Positions 1-10,199 of a stretch of DNA of 64,000 nt are shown here, piece by piece (the stretch's first letter is position 1; each line of letters starts with the position of its first letter). Made by a program: the position numbers and the translations under genes. This DNA is from Distichodus sexfasciatus (Eukaryota > Chordata > Actinopteri > Characiformes > Distichodontidae), in the NCBI GenBank assembly GCA_032718565.1, contig JAVGVS010000842.1, forward strand, positions 1-64,000. The letters are read 5' to 3'. The notes below the pieces were generated by a model. It was not told the origin of the DNA, made no database searches, and saw only the letters and a list, made by a program, of their open reading frames with translations.

Positions 1-20
1 TCAAATCCATAATTCCGTAG

Positions 21-347
21 TTCGGAGAGCAGGGCAAAGAGAGTCTCGGAGACAGACACGAAACAGGGCAAGACAAGAGAGCCAGCAGGAGAGATAAGGG
101 AGGGAGAGGAGAAAAGTGCGACTGCCTTCGTCGAGAGCCAAAGCAGGAAGAAGAACAAGCAGAAGCTCTTCTGAAGTACACACAACTGTGCCATGAAAAC
201 ATGGATGTGGAGGACAGGGAGGCAATCCTGGAGCCTTTCAAGTTCATCTTTCATTGCACTAATGACATGTTCACCTTCTGCCAGGAAATTGTAGATACTA
301 GAAGATATGTGGCATATTGTGAATGTCGCACAAATATCAGTCAATGA
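21..347 (+). pseudogene. Unrecognised C-terminal coding segment
   Basis: A frame open from about position 21 (a TAG lies at 18-20) ends with TGA at 345-347. The last ~70 codons, from 135, look protein-like: acidic and amphipathic, beginning EPKQEEEQAEALLKYTQ and ending near YCECRTNISQ. The upstream part is Arg/Glu/Asp-rich and low in complexity. I do not recognise the family. It could be the last exon of a gene starting left of the window or part of a DNA transposon. The stop codon lies inside the left arm of a hairpin, and AATAAA-like signals follow about 125 bp downstream, which supports this being a real 3' end. No splice site was assigned. Confidence 0.3.
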
Positions 348-409
348 GAAACTACAATCATTGACTGTTGCTTGTACATGTCACTGATTGTAGTTTCTCA
401 CTGACTGAT
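336..409. repeat. Inverted repeat, 25-nt arms
   Basis: Arms 336-360 and 385-409 pair at 24 of 25 positions around a 24-nt spacer. The core word is GAGAAACTACAATCA and its complement. The left arm covers the stop codon of the coding segment just upstream. Confidence 0.8.
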
Positions 410-470
410 GATAAAATGTTTGCACAAATTATTGGAATTATTGTACATGTATTATAGTTGACTTGAAAAG

Positions 471-481
471 AATAAAATAAA
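471..481 (+). terminator. Overlapping poly(A) signals
   Basis: AATAAAATAAA on the plus strand, about 125 bp after the stop at 347. This fits a cleavage/polyadenylation signal for the plus-strand transcript ending here. The rest of 348-578 is AT-rich and has no coding signal. Confidence 0.4.
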
Positions 482-578
482 CATTTGTGATTTTGCGTCA
501 TATTTTAAATGTAATTTTTCATGGAGCACTTTATATTTTACTTGGATACTGAGGACATGAATGTTGCTGTAGTGTTTA

Positions 579-2163
579 GTCCACCAGGTATTGCAGCTGA
601 CCACCCCGCCGCCAGGAGTCTAACAGCTGCCGGACTCGGTAGGCGGGGGAACCCTCCCCTGGCAGCGCTGGGTCTGCGTCTCCCCACTCCAACAGACCCC
701 GGACTGCCGGCCTGAGGAGAGACACATGAAAGACAGGGGAGACACGCATGTGTGCAGGTAATTGTAGTTTAATAGATACAGGGTTAACAATTTCAAGTAT
801 AGTGTAGGGGCCTATGTATCGTGGTGTGAGCTTACGTGAGGGGAGACCAAGACACAAATCCCAGGTTGACAGCCAAACCCGATCACCAGTCTGGTAAACT
901 GGTGCCTCCTGCCTTCTACGATCGGCCTGACGAGTGAACCGGCGAACTGCCTACTGGATCTGATTGTGTGCTCCCTCCCAGACCTGCTCTGCCTTCTGGA
1001 ACCACTTGTCCACTCAAGGGACCTTGGTGGGCAAAGTGTCCCATGGGCACAATGGCGGCTGATGCCCCAGTACACATTGAAAGGGGGTGAGGCCGGTAGT
1101 GGAGTGGCGGATGGAATTCTGGGCATACTCAGCCCAAACCAAGTACTCAGCCCAGTCGTGTTGCCGGGCATGACAGTAGGACTGGAGGAACCTCCCCATC
1201 TCCTGGTTGGTGCGCTCAGCTTGCCCGTTGGACTGGGGATGGTAACCAGAGGTGAGAGACACAGTAATCCCCAGCTTCTCCATAAATGCCTTCACACCCG
1301 AGAGATGAACTGGGGACCCCAGTTGGAGAGGATGTCCTCCGGTAAACCATACACCCGGAACACGTGCCAGAACAGAGCCTCGGCTACCTGCAGGGCAGAG
1401 GGAAGAGAAACCAGAGGCAGGAAACGAACACCTTTTGTGAAACGATCCACTACCACAAGGATAGTGGTGTACCCTTTGGAAACCGGCAGATCCGTGACAA
1501 AGCCCACAGCAATGTGGGACCATGGTCTGACAGGTATCGGTGGGGCATTAATTTTCTGGCGGGCAACTGATTCGAGCTCTTGGTGACCACGCACATGGAG
1601 CAGGAGGCAACCACCCTCTGAATATCCTGCCACATCGTGGACCACCAGTACTTCTGCTGCATAAGCCTCAGGGACCCTGAAATTCCCGGGTGGGCACTAG
1701 CAGGTATAGTGTGTGCCCATTCTATGACTTGAGCCTGTAGTGACCCCGGCATGAAGACCCTTCCGGGGGGACAACCGTCAGGCGGGGAATGGTCTTCCGC
1801 CAGTCGGGCGATCTCCCCATCCAGATCCCACATGATGGGTGCCACCACAACGTCGGGTCGCAGGATAGGCTCCGGGACCCTGACGGCTTCGGGCGGCACA
1901 AAACACCGAGACAGGGCATTGGCTTTACCATTTTTGGATGCAGGACGGTAAGTGATGGTGAAACTGAAGTGGGTAAAGAATAACGCCCATCGAGCCTGTC
2001 TCGGGTTGAGCCTCTTAGCCTGCCGGATGTATTCCAGATTGCGGTGGTCTGTGAACACAACAAAAGGATGTTGAGCCCCCTCTAGCCAGTGCCGCCACTC
2101 CTCCAACAGCCCCTTTACAGCCAGCAGTTCCCGGTTACCTATGTCATAATTCCGCTCGGGCAT
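579..2163 (-). pseudogene. Pol of gypsy A: RNase H end, integrase, chromodomain start
   Basis: RNase H (YDIGNRELLAVKGLLEEWRH) is followed by the integrase H2C2 finger (HPGISGSLRLMQQ...CSMC), the DDE core and the C-terminal GPYTILEIVNPVSIKLQLP region. The core is broken across frames at about 1.6, 1.5 and 1.2 kb. The region normally carrying the second catalytic Asp reads ILSNWGPQF, with Asn in place of Asp. The catalytic Glu context NGQAERTNQ is present. The chromodomain ends abruptly at 579. Confidence 0.85.
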
Positions 2164-3760
2164 CTGTTAGCTTCCTTGAGTAAAAGGAACAGGGATGTAG
2201 CTTCTCTGGGGACCCTGATTGTTGTGACAGCACCCCCCCTAGGCTCACCTCAGAGGCATCCACCTCCACCACGAAGGGCTTGGAGGGGTCCGGTAACCTA
2301 AGCAGAGGGGCTTGGGTGAACAAGCATTTGAGCTGCTTAAACTCAGCGCAGGCCTGGTCTGTGACCACCAGGCATTTGGGTTTGCCTTTGAGGAGGGCCA
2401 TGAGGGGGGCAGCCACCTGACTGAAGCCCTGGATGAAGCGCCTGTAAAAATTCACAAACCCCAAGAACCTCTGCAACTCCTTGACCGTTGTGGGCTCCGG
2501 CCACTCAGTTACAGCTGCCACCTTTTTATCATCCATTCCTACCCCTTGTGGCCCGATGGTGTAACCAAGAAATGCGACCTCACTTCGGTGAAACTCACAC
2601 TTCTCAGCCTTGGCATAGAGCCCGTGTTGGAGCAAGCAACGGAGGACTGTCCAGACATGCTGAACGTGCGTCGGGTAATCTGGAGAATATATCAAGGTAT
2701 CATCCAGATATACCATGATGTAGTGGTTCAACATGTTGCAGAACACGTTGTTCATGAATGCCTGGAAGAACGATGGTGCATTGGCCAGTCCGAAAGGCAT
2801 AATGTTATAATGAAAATGACCAGAGGTGGTGCTAAAGGCGGTCTTCCACTCGTCACCTGCTCTAATGCGGGCTAAATTATAGGCACTCCAGAGGTCAATC
2901 TTAGTGAAAAGCCTGGCCCAGTGGAGCTGCTCTATCACTGAGGGAATAAGCGGAAGGGTGGTGCGGATACATCACCGTGACCGCATTGAGCCCTTGGTAG
3001 TTGATGCAGGGTCTGAGGCCACCATCTTTCTTCTCTATAAAGAAGAAACTAGCAGAGGCTGGGGATGTAGACCTGCTAATGGTCCCGTTCCTGAGCACCT
3101 CAGCCACGTAATCCATTGCTTTGGTCTCCACCTCAGACAACGGATAGACCCGGGACTGGGGGGGTGCAGTGCCAGGCAACAGGTCAATAGCGCAGTCCCA
3201 CGGTTGATGAGGCAGCAGGCGTGTGGCCTTAGATACACTAAACACCTCAGCTAACTCCGTGTATTCATGTGGGATAGCGAAGGGAGCATGTGTGTTTGGG
3301 CTTTCTATTGAAGTGGTCTGAACCAGCAGGGGTGTGGTTATGTGAGCCAGAGAGCAGGAAGGTGCCCAGGCACAGATGTGTGCACTAGCCCAATCGATAT
3401 GGGGGTTGTGGTTATGTAACCAGGGTAGGCCCAGGATAATGTCAGTCTGCATGTTATCTAGAATAAGGAGTTGAATGTTTTCTGTATGTTGTGGAGGAAT
3501 GTGCAAGTGTATGGTGTAGTAATGTGGGAGCTAACTGGGTGGCCATCTATGGCTTTAACCACAATGGGGCTGGCAATGTCGACCACGGGCACAGACAGGG
3601 ACGACACCAAGGTTCTGGAGATAAAATTACCAGCCGATCCAGAATCTAGCAAAACAGAGACAGACACACGTGAGTCATTCAGCATTATAACACCAAACAC
3701 AATAAACTGATTGGTACTGAGGGGAGGACTGGCTACTGTGAGTCGGGGCATCTTCCGCAC
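2144..3760 (-). pseudogene. Pol of gypsy A: protease, RT, start of RNase H
   Basis: The aspartic protease motif LLDSGSAGNFIS lies in the frame at 3458-3760. The linker and RT N-terminus (ALDLLPGT-like block, then IEKKDGGLRPCINYQGLN) lie at 2901-3506. RT palm and thumb follow at 2144-2938 with the intact catalytic block YLDDTLIYS, then the FLGFVNFYRRFI connection and the start of RNase H. Frames change at about 3.48 and 2.92 kb. The catalytic aspartates can be read, but the ORF is not continuous. Confidence 0.88.
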
Positions 3761-4623
3761 AGGGCAGGTGTCCGTGAAGTGCCCCGCAGCCCTGCAGTAG
3801 AGGCAGAGACCGTTCCTTCAGCGCCGACTTTTTTCTTCTGGCGATAGGCGCAAGGCACCCAGTTCCATTGGCTCCACCGGAGCCAACAAGGATGAAGGCC
3901 ACTCCATGACGGGGCGAGCTGGGGTGACGCAAGCCACTGATGTCACTGATTTCCTTTTTTTTCCCCCGGAGGTGTTGGTCGAGGCGGATGGCGAGGGCGC
4001 TGAGTTCTTCCAGGGAGAGCCTTTCATTGCGACAGGCAATCTCGGCCTGAAGCTCGGTGCTAAGACCCCGACAATACACAGCGTGAAGGGCTGGCTCGTT
4101 CCATCCGCTCCCGGCGGCCAGAATCCAGAATTGCACAGTGTAATCGGTGGTGGACACATTTAATATCCAGCAGGAGGTCATCCCCCGCTTTGCCGTGCTC
4201 TGGGTAGTGGAATACGCTCTTGAAATGTTCTGTGAATAAAAAGTAATCCTGGAGGAGCAGCGCTTGCGTGTGCCAGAGTGCCATGGCCCACTCCTGCGCT
4301 CTCTGGGTGAGCCGTTGCAGCAGGATCGTGACCTTCTCCCTCCCGGTGAGTGCTGGAAATTCGGTGAAGTAGAGCTCACAGGCCATCAAGAACCGGCGGC
4401 ACCCATCAGGGTCCCCAGCGTAGCATTCCGGGAGCAAAGCGTGTGTCTTGGGCGGAGGCAGCGCTGCTGGTCCTCGGAGAAATGGCAGAGCTTTGTGCAG
4501 CGCCTGGGTTAGCCGGTCCAGCTGTTCTTGTTGCGCGGTCTGCCGGCGGAGGATCCTTGTGATCTCATCCTCGGGGAGGGGAATCCCCACTGCGTCCATG
4601 GGGAAGGTGTGTTCTTCTGTCAT
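3675..4623 (-). pseudogene. Gag of gypsy A
   Basis: The first frame starts at an ATG ending at 4623 (MTEEHTFPMDAV) and contains a Ty3-type capsid region with the RRFLMACELYF and LLQRLTQRAQEWA blocks. Homology then shifts frame at about 4.1 kb. The C-terminal CCHC zinc knuckle (CLYCRAAGHFTDTC, about 3760-3815) is readable in a third frame that runs into protease. Gag packages element RNA in cytoplasmic particles. At least two frameshifts mean this copy cannot make an intact Gag. Confidence 0.8.
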
Positions 4624-4636
4624 TTCTTTCACAGCG

Positions 4637-5101
4637 TGTAGCAGACTGAGGACGCAAATGCAAGGGACTCAACTGCAAAGTGCTCTTTTATTTGTGCATA
4701 CACCACAACAAACACAGTTCCCGTCTGCTACTCACAAAGTCCCGAAGCTGCCATGGAAGAGGTGAGTAGTAGTTAGCTTAGCCGCGAGACTAAAAGGCTA
4801 ACCGGCATGGTGGTGAACTCAGTGGAGAACGGGCACTTCTGGAGGCTCGGAGTCCACAACGTCGAGCTGGACAGATGCGAGAGGCTGGCGAGAAGCGGGA
4901 GACAGAAATAACACACCGCAGATGAGAACACACAAAATAGTTACCTGTTTAAATAGCACAGCATAATCCCACACAACCAATGAGGAAGTGACACACGGAA
5001 GGAAGGGGAAACCCATCACCAATGACGCAGACAAAACTGGGAGTGACTGGTGGGAACCTTAAAGGGGCAGACACACGTAACCAAAACAAACAGACAGGAC
5101 A
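4637..5101 (-). repeat. Probable 5' LTR of gypsy A
   Basis: The segment is bounded by TGT...ACA ends. On the minus strand it carries a TATA-like CTATTTAAA, then an AATAAA signal near its downstream end, and it abuts gag. These are LTR promoter and polyadenylation features. The partner LTR is missing, so the boundaries cannot be confirmed by comparison. Confidence 0.5.
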
Positions 5102-5223
5102 CATCAAACCCCAGGTTTAATACTCTGGCGAATCCGAGCATCGGGGAGGAGGCGCAGATGTGAGAAGTACGCTTGCTCTGGTCCGAATTAGTTGATAATT
5201 TTGTGAACTTGTAGCATTTTACC

Positions 5224-5858
5224 CCTTGGTTTGGTTTGTTTTCACACGGGAAAAAATCCAATCATACCAAAATGTGTCACTTCAAATCACGCGAGAATGT
5301 CCTCTCTGCTTATTGGTCAGATGTGTTTGCCATGTGAACAAAAATGTAAATACAGGAAGAAGATTCTGTGTTGACTGTTTTAAGATAGAGAACCTACGTG
5401 GACTGGTTGTCACCCTGGTGATTACTTTCTACATATCATGCACTCACCACTTCAGACGAATTATTGCGTATGAAAATCAAGCGCGGTTACGGCTGCAAAA
5501 CAGCATATTAATGCACTGCATTCGCCGAAGGCGCATATCGCGAAAATACAGGAGGTGGTGCGCATTAATAAAGAGGAACAGTGATATGCTCATCATGCGA
5601 AATTTTTCCCAAAGATCCAACAGGTATGTATATCACGTGATACGCAGCCTTTGGTCCTGTTTTGGTCCGGTATGCTTTCTCACCAGGAGGACTGCACCAG
5701 AGTTTACCACCTCTTTTTGGGTGTCTCGGTATGGTGGTTTTGGTCAGCACCCGAGTGCAATTACCATGTTCACACCAGACCAAATGAACTGCACCAAGAG
5801 GGGAAACAAACTTGAGTTCGATTGAAGCGGACTAAAGCCTGTAGGTGTGAAAGCACCC
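5224..5858. mobile_element. Possible short DNA transposon relic
   Basis: The two ends share a short inverted word: TTTTCACACGGG at about 5240-5251 and GGTGTGAAAGC at about 5844-5854. An open frame of about 200 codons on the plus strand (5226-5825) is not recognised and contains an Arg-rich patch (HCIRRRRISRKYRRW). The layout resembles a non-autonomous Harbinger/ISL2EU-like element, but no clear target duplication was found. The assignment is tentative. Confidence 0.3.
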
Positions 5859-5917
5859 GATATTATACTCAGCATCCATCTGTCTTGAAGAGACGATGGT
5901 GTAGTGTCCGTGTGCAA

Positions 5918-6898
5918 TTATCTGCACTTCCACGAGTGACTGAAGAGTCCGACGTGCGAGTGGCAATCTCTGCTGCACTTGCTGCATGTGAATAGGGATG
6001 TCTGTTGGGGCTGTAGTTTCCTTTTCTTTCTGCTGTCTCTCATTTCTTCAAGGGCGTCGATCCTTGTCTCCTCCACTTTCTGAACACCCTGTTGGACAGC
6101 TAGGCTCCATGCTGGTTGATCTTTTGTGCATGTTTCCCATGTATTGGCATTGATGCTGCAGAGCTTCATGTCCTTCTTGCAGATGTCCTTGTAACACAAG
6201 TGTGGGCGTCCGGTCTGATGTAAACCAACTGCCAGTTCACCATACAGAAGGTCTTTGGGGATCCAACCCTGTTCCACTCTCCTGACGTGTCTGAGCCAGC
6301 GAAGGCGCCTCTCACTGAGAATTGAGAACATGCTGTGCATGTTGGCTTGATTCAAGACCTCGGTGTTTGGCACTTTGTCTTGACACTGAATGTGAAGGAT
6401 ACATCTCAGGCACCTCAGATGAAAATTGTTGAGTTTCTTCTCCTGCTTAGTGTAGATGGTCCATGCCTCGCTGCTGTAAATAAGTGTACTAAGCACATAG
6501 ACTTGGTAGATGTGCAGCTTAGTCTTCTCGGTGAGTCTGAGGTTATTCCAGACCCTCTGATTGAGTCTGGACGTAACTGCTGCTGCCTTAGCAATCCTGC
6601 TGTTCACTTCTGCATCAATGGAGAATGAGCTGGAGGACCCAAGGTAGGTGAAGTTTTCCACACCTTCCAAGATGTACCCGCCTTTGTCAGGTCTATAAAA
6701 GTGATGTAGAGGGGCATCTGCTGTTATTGGCACTTTTCCTGCAGCTGGCGTAGTGAGAAGGTCATGTCTATTGTGGACTGGCTGGTTCTGAAGCCACACT
6801 GGGATTCTGGGTAAACTCAGGAGGCTAGGGTCTGCAGGTGCATCAAGGCAACTCGGGCGAACACTTTCCTGACAGTGCTGAGCAAGGAGATGCCACAA
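5918..6898 (-). pseudogene. LINE RT C-terminal region with terminal finger
   Basis: This 326-codon frame begins in sequence just before the deletion (SLPRIPVWLQNQPVHNR), jumps without the palm catalytic box to ENFTYLGSSSS, and continues through VLSTLIYSSEAWT, RRLRWLRHVRRVEQGWIPKDLLYGEL and a C-terminal CSKCSRDCHSHVGLFSHSWKC finger. The fusion keeps one open frame although the active-site segment is missing, so the deletion is in frame. Confidence 0.85.
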
Positions 6899-6957
6899 TA
6901 ATTATTGCAATCACTGCGGTCTCCTTTGCTCTTGTATAAAGTTATAATGCTTGCGTC

Positions 6958-7313
6958 TCACATGTCCTGGGGAATGTGTCCCTGATTCCAGCTAAGGCAG
7001 AGAAGCTCATGCAAAGGCTTAAGCAGTGTCAATTTCCCACTCTTCAGTACTTCAGATGGTATGCCATCGCTCCCGGGGGCCTTCCCACAGGCAAGTCGGT
7101 CAATGGCTTTCCTGAGCTCTTCAATGGTAGGTGGTGTGTCGAGCTCCTCCATGACAGGCAGGTCTGGAATGGCATTGAGGGCAGAGTCAGTGGCGATGTT
7201 TTGGGTCCACACAGCTCCAGGTAGTGTTCTGTGATGACTTCACCAGTCTTGGGTTTTAGGGGTGCGGTCTTGCAAATGACTGAACCTGTCACCATTTTTA
7301 TACCCTCATACAT
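6958..7313 (-). pseudogene. LINE RT N-terminal region
   Basis: The readable block PPTIEELRKAIDRLACGKAPGSDGIPSEVLK is the conserved start of LINE reverse transcriptases (fingers, motif 0/1). It lies in a different frame from the endonuclease and reaches IPQDM before homology breaks. Overlapping frames at 7044-7313 show further frameshifts. Confidence 0.8.
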
Positions 7314-7316
7314 CCC

Positions 7317-8657
7317 TCATACATCCCCTGCATTGGCAGCTGTCTGAATGCTATCACAAAGATTCAGCCAGTATCTGTTGGCACAATGGTGGGAAGTCTG
7401 CTGAGCCTTTTTCCTGGTGTTTCTGAGGGCTTCTAATGTGTTTGAACTAGGGGCAGCTTTAAGAGCCAACAGGGCTTTCCTCTTTGCCTCAATGATGGGC
7501 TCTATGTCCACCCAGTGGGCCTCATACCAGTCAGCATTTTTGCACTCTTTCTTCCCATAGGCAGTGATGGCAGAGTTATATAAGGCTTCGCGAAGGCAGG
7601 TCCATTTTGAGTCATTGGTATCTACGACAGGCGTCTTCTCAGCAAGGGTTGCTTCCAGTTTGCTGACAAACTGCTGGGTCTTTTCAGGATTGCTGACACA
7701 GCAGGTGTTAATGCGTGAGCATCCCTTCTTCTTTGAGTGATGTAGTTGTGCCAGTGTTATACACACCTTGCTGGCTATTAAGGAGTGGTTGGTGTCGCAA
7801 TCCGCGCTGTGATAGGTGCGGGTGAGGAGGACGCTGGTGAGTTCCGAATGCCTGGTGATAACTAAATCTAACTGATGCCAATGGCGGGAACGTGGATGCA
7901 TCCAAGACACCTGATGTATCTCCTTGCACTTGAAAAAGGTGTTGGTCATGCACAAGTCATGAAAACAACATAGATCCAGCAGCAGCTGACCATTTTCATT
8001 GATCTTACTCCTACCATGAATACAGAGGCAGGTGGGCCAAGCCTCATGATCAGCTCCTACTCTGGCGTTGAAGTCTCCTAAAAGGTAGAGGCCTTCAGTG
8101 CTGGGAATCTTGGTAACTACTTTATCCAGAGCCTCGTAGAACTGATCTTTTTCCTCTAAAGACAAGCAGAGGGTTGGAGCATATGCACTGATTATGTTGA
8201 CTGAGCCTGAGGACATTGACAGTCGAAGGACGAGGATTCTTTCAGTGCCTACAGATGGGGGCTCAGTGAAGGCGACGAGCATATTTTTCACAGCAAAACC
8301 GATGCCATGCAGCTGGAGTTCTTCTGATGATCTCCCCTTCCAAAAGAAGGTGTAGTTTGCTTCCCTGATGGTGCCACTGTCGGCCACCCATGTCTCCTGA
8401 AGACATGCAATGTCAATGTTCAGCGGGGCGAGTTCTTTATCAATAACTGCAGTCTTTCTTGTATCGTCAATTTCCTGCAGATCACCAGTTAAACCAGTAC
8501 ACATGGTCCTGATGTTCCAGCTTGCAAAGTGAAGAGCTGGGGTCTTCTTGATCTTTCTTATTGTTTTGCCTGGTGCAGAGTTTTTGGCCCACTCTTTGAG
8601 GTGACTCTCTAAGCTCCATGTACCCAGTGAAGCAGGTGAGCCATGGCGGGACAGCAC
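7317..8657 (-). pseudogene. LINE APE endonuclease domain
   Basis: The 446-codon open frame carries SWNIRTMCTGLTGDL at the start, CLQETWV (catalytic Glu), IISAYAPT, the block GDFNARVGADHEAW, and SWMHPRSRHWHQLDLVITR. Near the C-terminus the usual aspartate-histidine motif reads DCDTNHSLI. The enzyme nicks target DNA to prime reverse transcription. This is the longest intact frame in the window, yet it stops just before RT and the element as a whole is dead. The first ATG near 8657 is not necessarily the native start. Confidence 0.88.
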
Positions 8658-9224
8658 CTAACCGGCTTGGGGCTGCCCAGCTTAAGGTGGGCAGTAGCTG
8701 TCCAGTGAGGTGCGATGACCTCTCCCACCATCAGAAGTGGCCCCTGGCACTCATTTCCTTCACCACTTGGATGGGCTTATCACCAGTATCTGCCACTTCC
8801 CATGTTGTGCCGATGCCTTGCGGTGACGCTGGAGTGTCCTCTCCAGTGGAGCTACAGAGCCTGGGCAAAAAAGTTGCAGGGGATCAGCTGTTGCCCAAGC
8901 AGCTGGCCCCCTTCTCTCCACGCAGCTGGTGGATCCAAGGGAATGGTGGCACCCAATAAACTTGGTGCCAACAGCATCGCAGGAGTTGCCGGGAATGATG
9001 ATTATGGTGTCAAGCCACCTTCAGGACTCTCAGGGTTTACTCCCTTAGCCCTTCCCATGAATGGGTGCAGCCGCAAGGCAGCGGGGGTTTGTAATCAGAG
9101 TTCCTTCTCTTAGATGAGCAACCTGCCAAGGTTGATGAGCCCCATCTGCCTGGGTTGCTATTTATCCCATAGCTGGGCCAAGATTGCTGAAGTGCCAGGG
9201 CATGTTCCACACACCAGTGGGCCT

Positions 9225-9510
9225 GTGAACAGCAGCTCTAGGAGTCCTGGAAAGCACCCTAATACACCCAATCAGAAACAAGGGCTGGACAGAAACAAAG
9301 CAGAACCAAGTGAGGGGACTAACACACTGTGATCAACCAATCAGACACAATAGGAAGGTGGGACAAGGACTTTGACAGACAGGGAGCACAGGACTAAACT
9401 CAAAACACCAAACAAGATGAAATGGCGGCATCTGCTGGCCACATCACCAAAGTCCAGTGGGCTGGCTTGGCCAAAGTCCGGGAGGGTCATGTCAGAACCC
9501 CTCCTCAAAG
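9225..9510 (-). repeat. Gypsy-type LTR fragment
   Basis: The reverse complement (words such as AGTCCTTGTCCCACCTTCC and CCTATTGTGTCTGATTGG) matches the solo-LTR-like sequence at 38,205 with scattered differences. A purine-rich stretch and a TGACATG word lie near 9490-9510, as expected at a polypurine tract/LTR border. The fragment is truncated where the LINE begins. Confidence 0.45.
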
Positions 9511-9549
9511 CATGCCTCCCAGAGCACACTATGGGAGACTGAGGGTGTC

Positions 9550-10080
9550 TTGTGGTGGACCTGGGAGCAAACTGGGGCCCTGTGGTGGACCAGGGGACAG
9601 ACTGGGGAACAGCGGCGGACCAGGGGACAGACAGGGGAACAGCGGCAGACCAGGGAAAAGACTGGGGAATTGTGGCGGACCAGGGAGCAGACTGGGGAAC
9701 TGTGGCAGACCAGGGAGAAGACTGGGGAACTGTGGCGGACCAGGGAGCAGACTGGGGAACTGTGGCGGACCAGGGAGCAAACTGGTGTCCTATGGCAGAT
9801 CAGGGGACAGACTGGGGAACTGTGGCAGACCAGGGAGCAGATAGGGTCCTGTGGCGGACCAGGGAGCAGACTCGGGAACTGTGGCGAACCAGGGAGCAGA
9901 CTGGGGAACTGTGGCGGACCAGGGAGCAGACGGGGGACAAGTGGCGGACCAGGGAGCAGACAGGGGATGGAAGGTGAGGTTGGGAGCAGAAAGGGGACTG
10001 AAGGCAAGGTTGGGAGCAGGAAGGAGACTGAAGGTGAGGTTGGGAGCAGGAAGGGGACTGAAGGTAAGGTTGGCAAGGCA
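9550..10080. repeat. 30-bp minisatellite, two related blocks
   Basis: About 14 copies of a 30-bp unit (core GTGGCGGACCAGGGAGCAGA) fill 9550-9960. Four copies of a diverged 30-bp unit (core GAAGGTGAGGTTGGGAGCAG) follow at 9961-10,080. Because 30 is a multiple of three, all frames on both strands stay open over much of the array. Examples are a 10-residue WRTREQTGEL repeat on plus and a Pro-rich PGPPQFPSLL repeat on minus. It may be the 3' region of the gypsy element whose LTR fragment lies next to it, but that is inference. An A-rich tract follows at 10,085-10,165. Confidence 0.9.
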
Positions 10081-10199
10081 AGGCAAGTTAAAATGTTTAA
10101 ATTAAAGATAAAAAGAAAAAGTAATAAGAAAATAAATAAAAATAAAGATAAAAAATAAAATGATTAAAAGTGCTATAAAATATTTTTTAAATCACGCAC

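Larger units (their letters stand above)
579..5101 (-). mobile_element. Ty3/gypsy (chromovirus-type) LTR retrotransposon A, truncated
   Basis: Read on the minus strand, the element runs LTR-like region, gag, CCHC knuckle, protease, reverse transcriptase, RNase H, integrase and chromodomain, which is the Ty3/gypsy order. It is spread over about ten short frames, so it is decayed. Homology stops at 579 inside the chromodomain, a few residues after LQYLVD. The following DNA is unrelated and no second LTR is present. The deletion, or insertion into other DNA, therefore removed the last part of pol and the 3' LTR. Confidence in the class is very high; the exact 5' boundary is less certain. Confidence 0.93.
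5918..9224 (-). mobile_element. APE-type non-LTR retrotransposon (LINE), internally deleted
   Basis: On the minus strand this has a long 5' leader (about 8660-9224), an apurinic-type endonuclease, an RT N-terminal linker and an RT C-terminal region ending in a CCHC/C2H2-like finger. The gene order and motifs are those of APE-clade LINEs. The RT core between about 6740 and 6900 is deleted. I cannot assign the clade firmly from motifs alone. The 5' end was set where the sequence changes to an LTR-like fragment. Confidence 0.85.

Noticed and set aside
1..225. Minus-strand 74-codon frame at the left edge
   Set aside because: It is the complement of the purine-rich coding-like plus strand and has no known motif.
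5226..5825. 200-codon plus-strand frame as a host gene
   Set aside because: No recognisable domain, no splice or codon signal, and it lies between short inverted ends, so I kept it only as part of a possible DNA-element relic.
9457..10158. 233-codon frame over the minisatellite as a protein-coding gene
   Set aside because: All frames are open because the repeat unit is 30 bp. The frame follows the repeat and ends in an A-rich tract.
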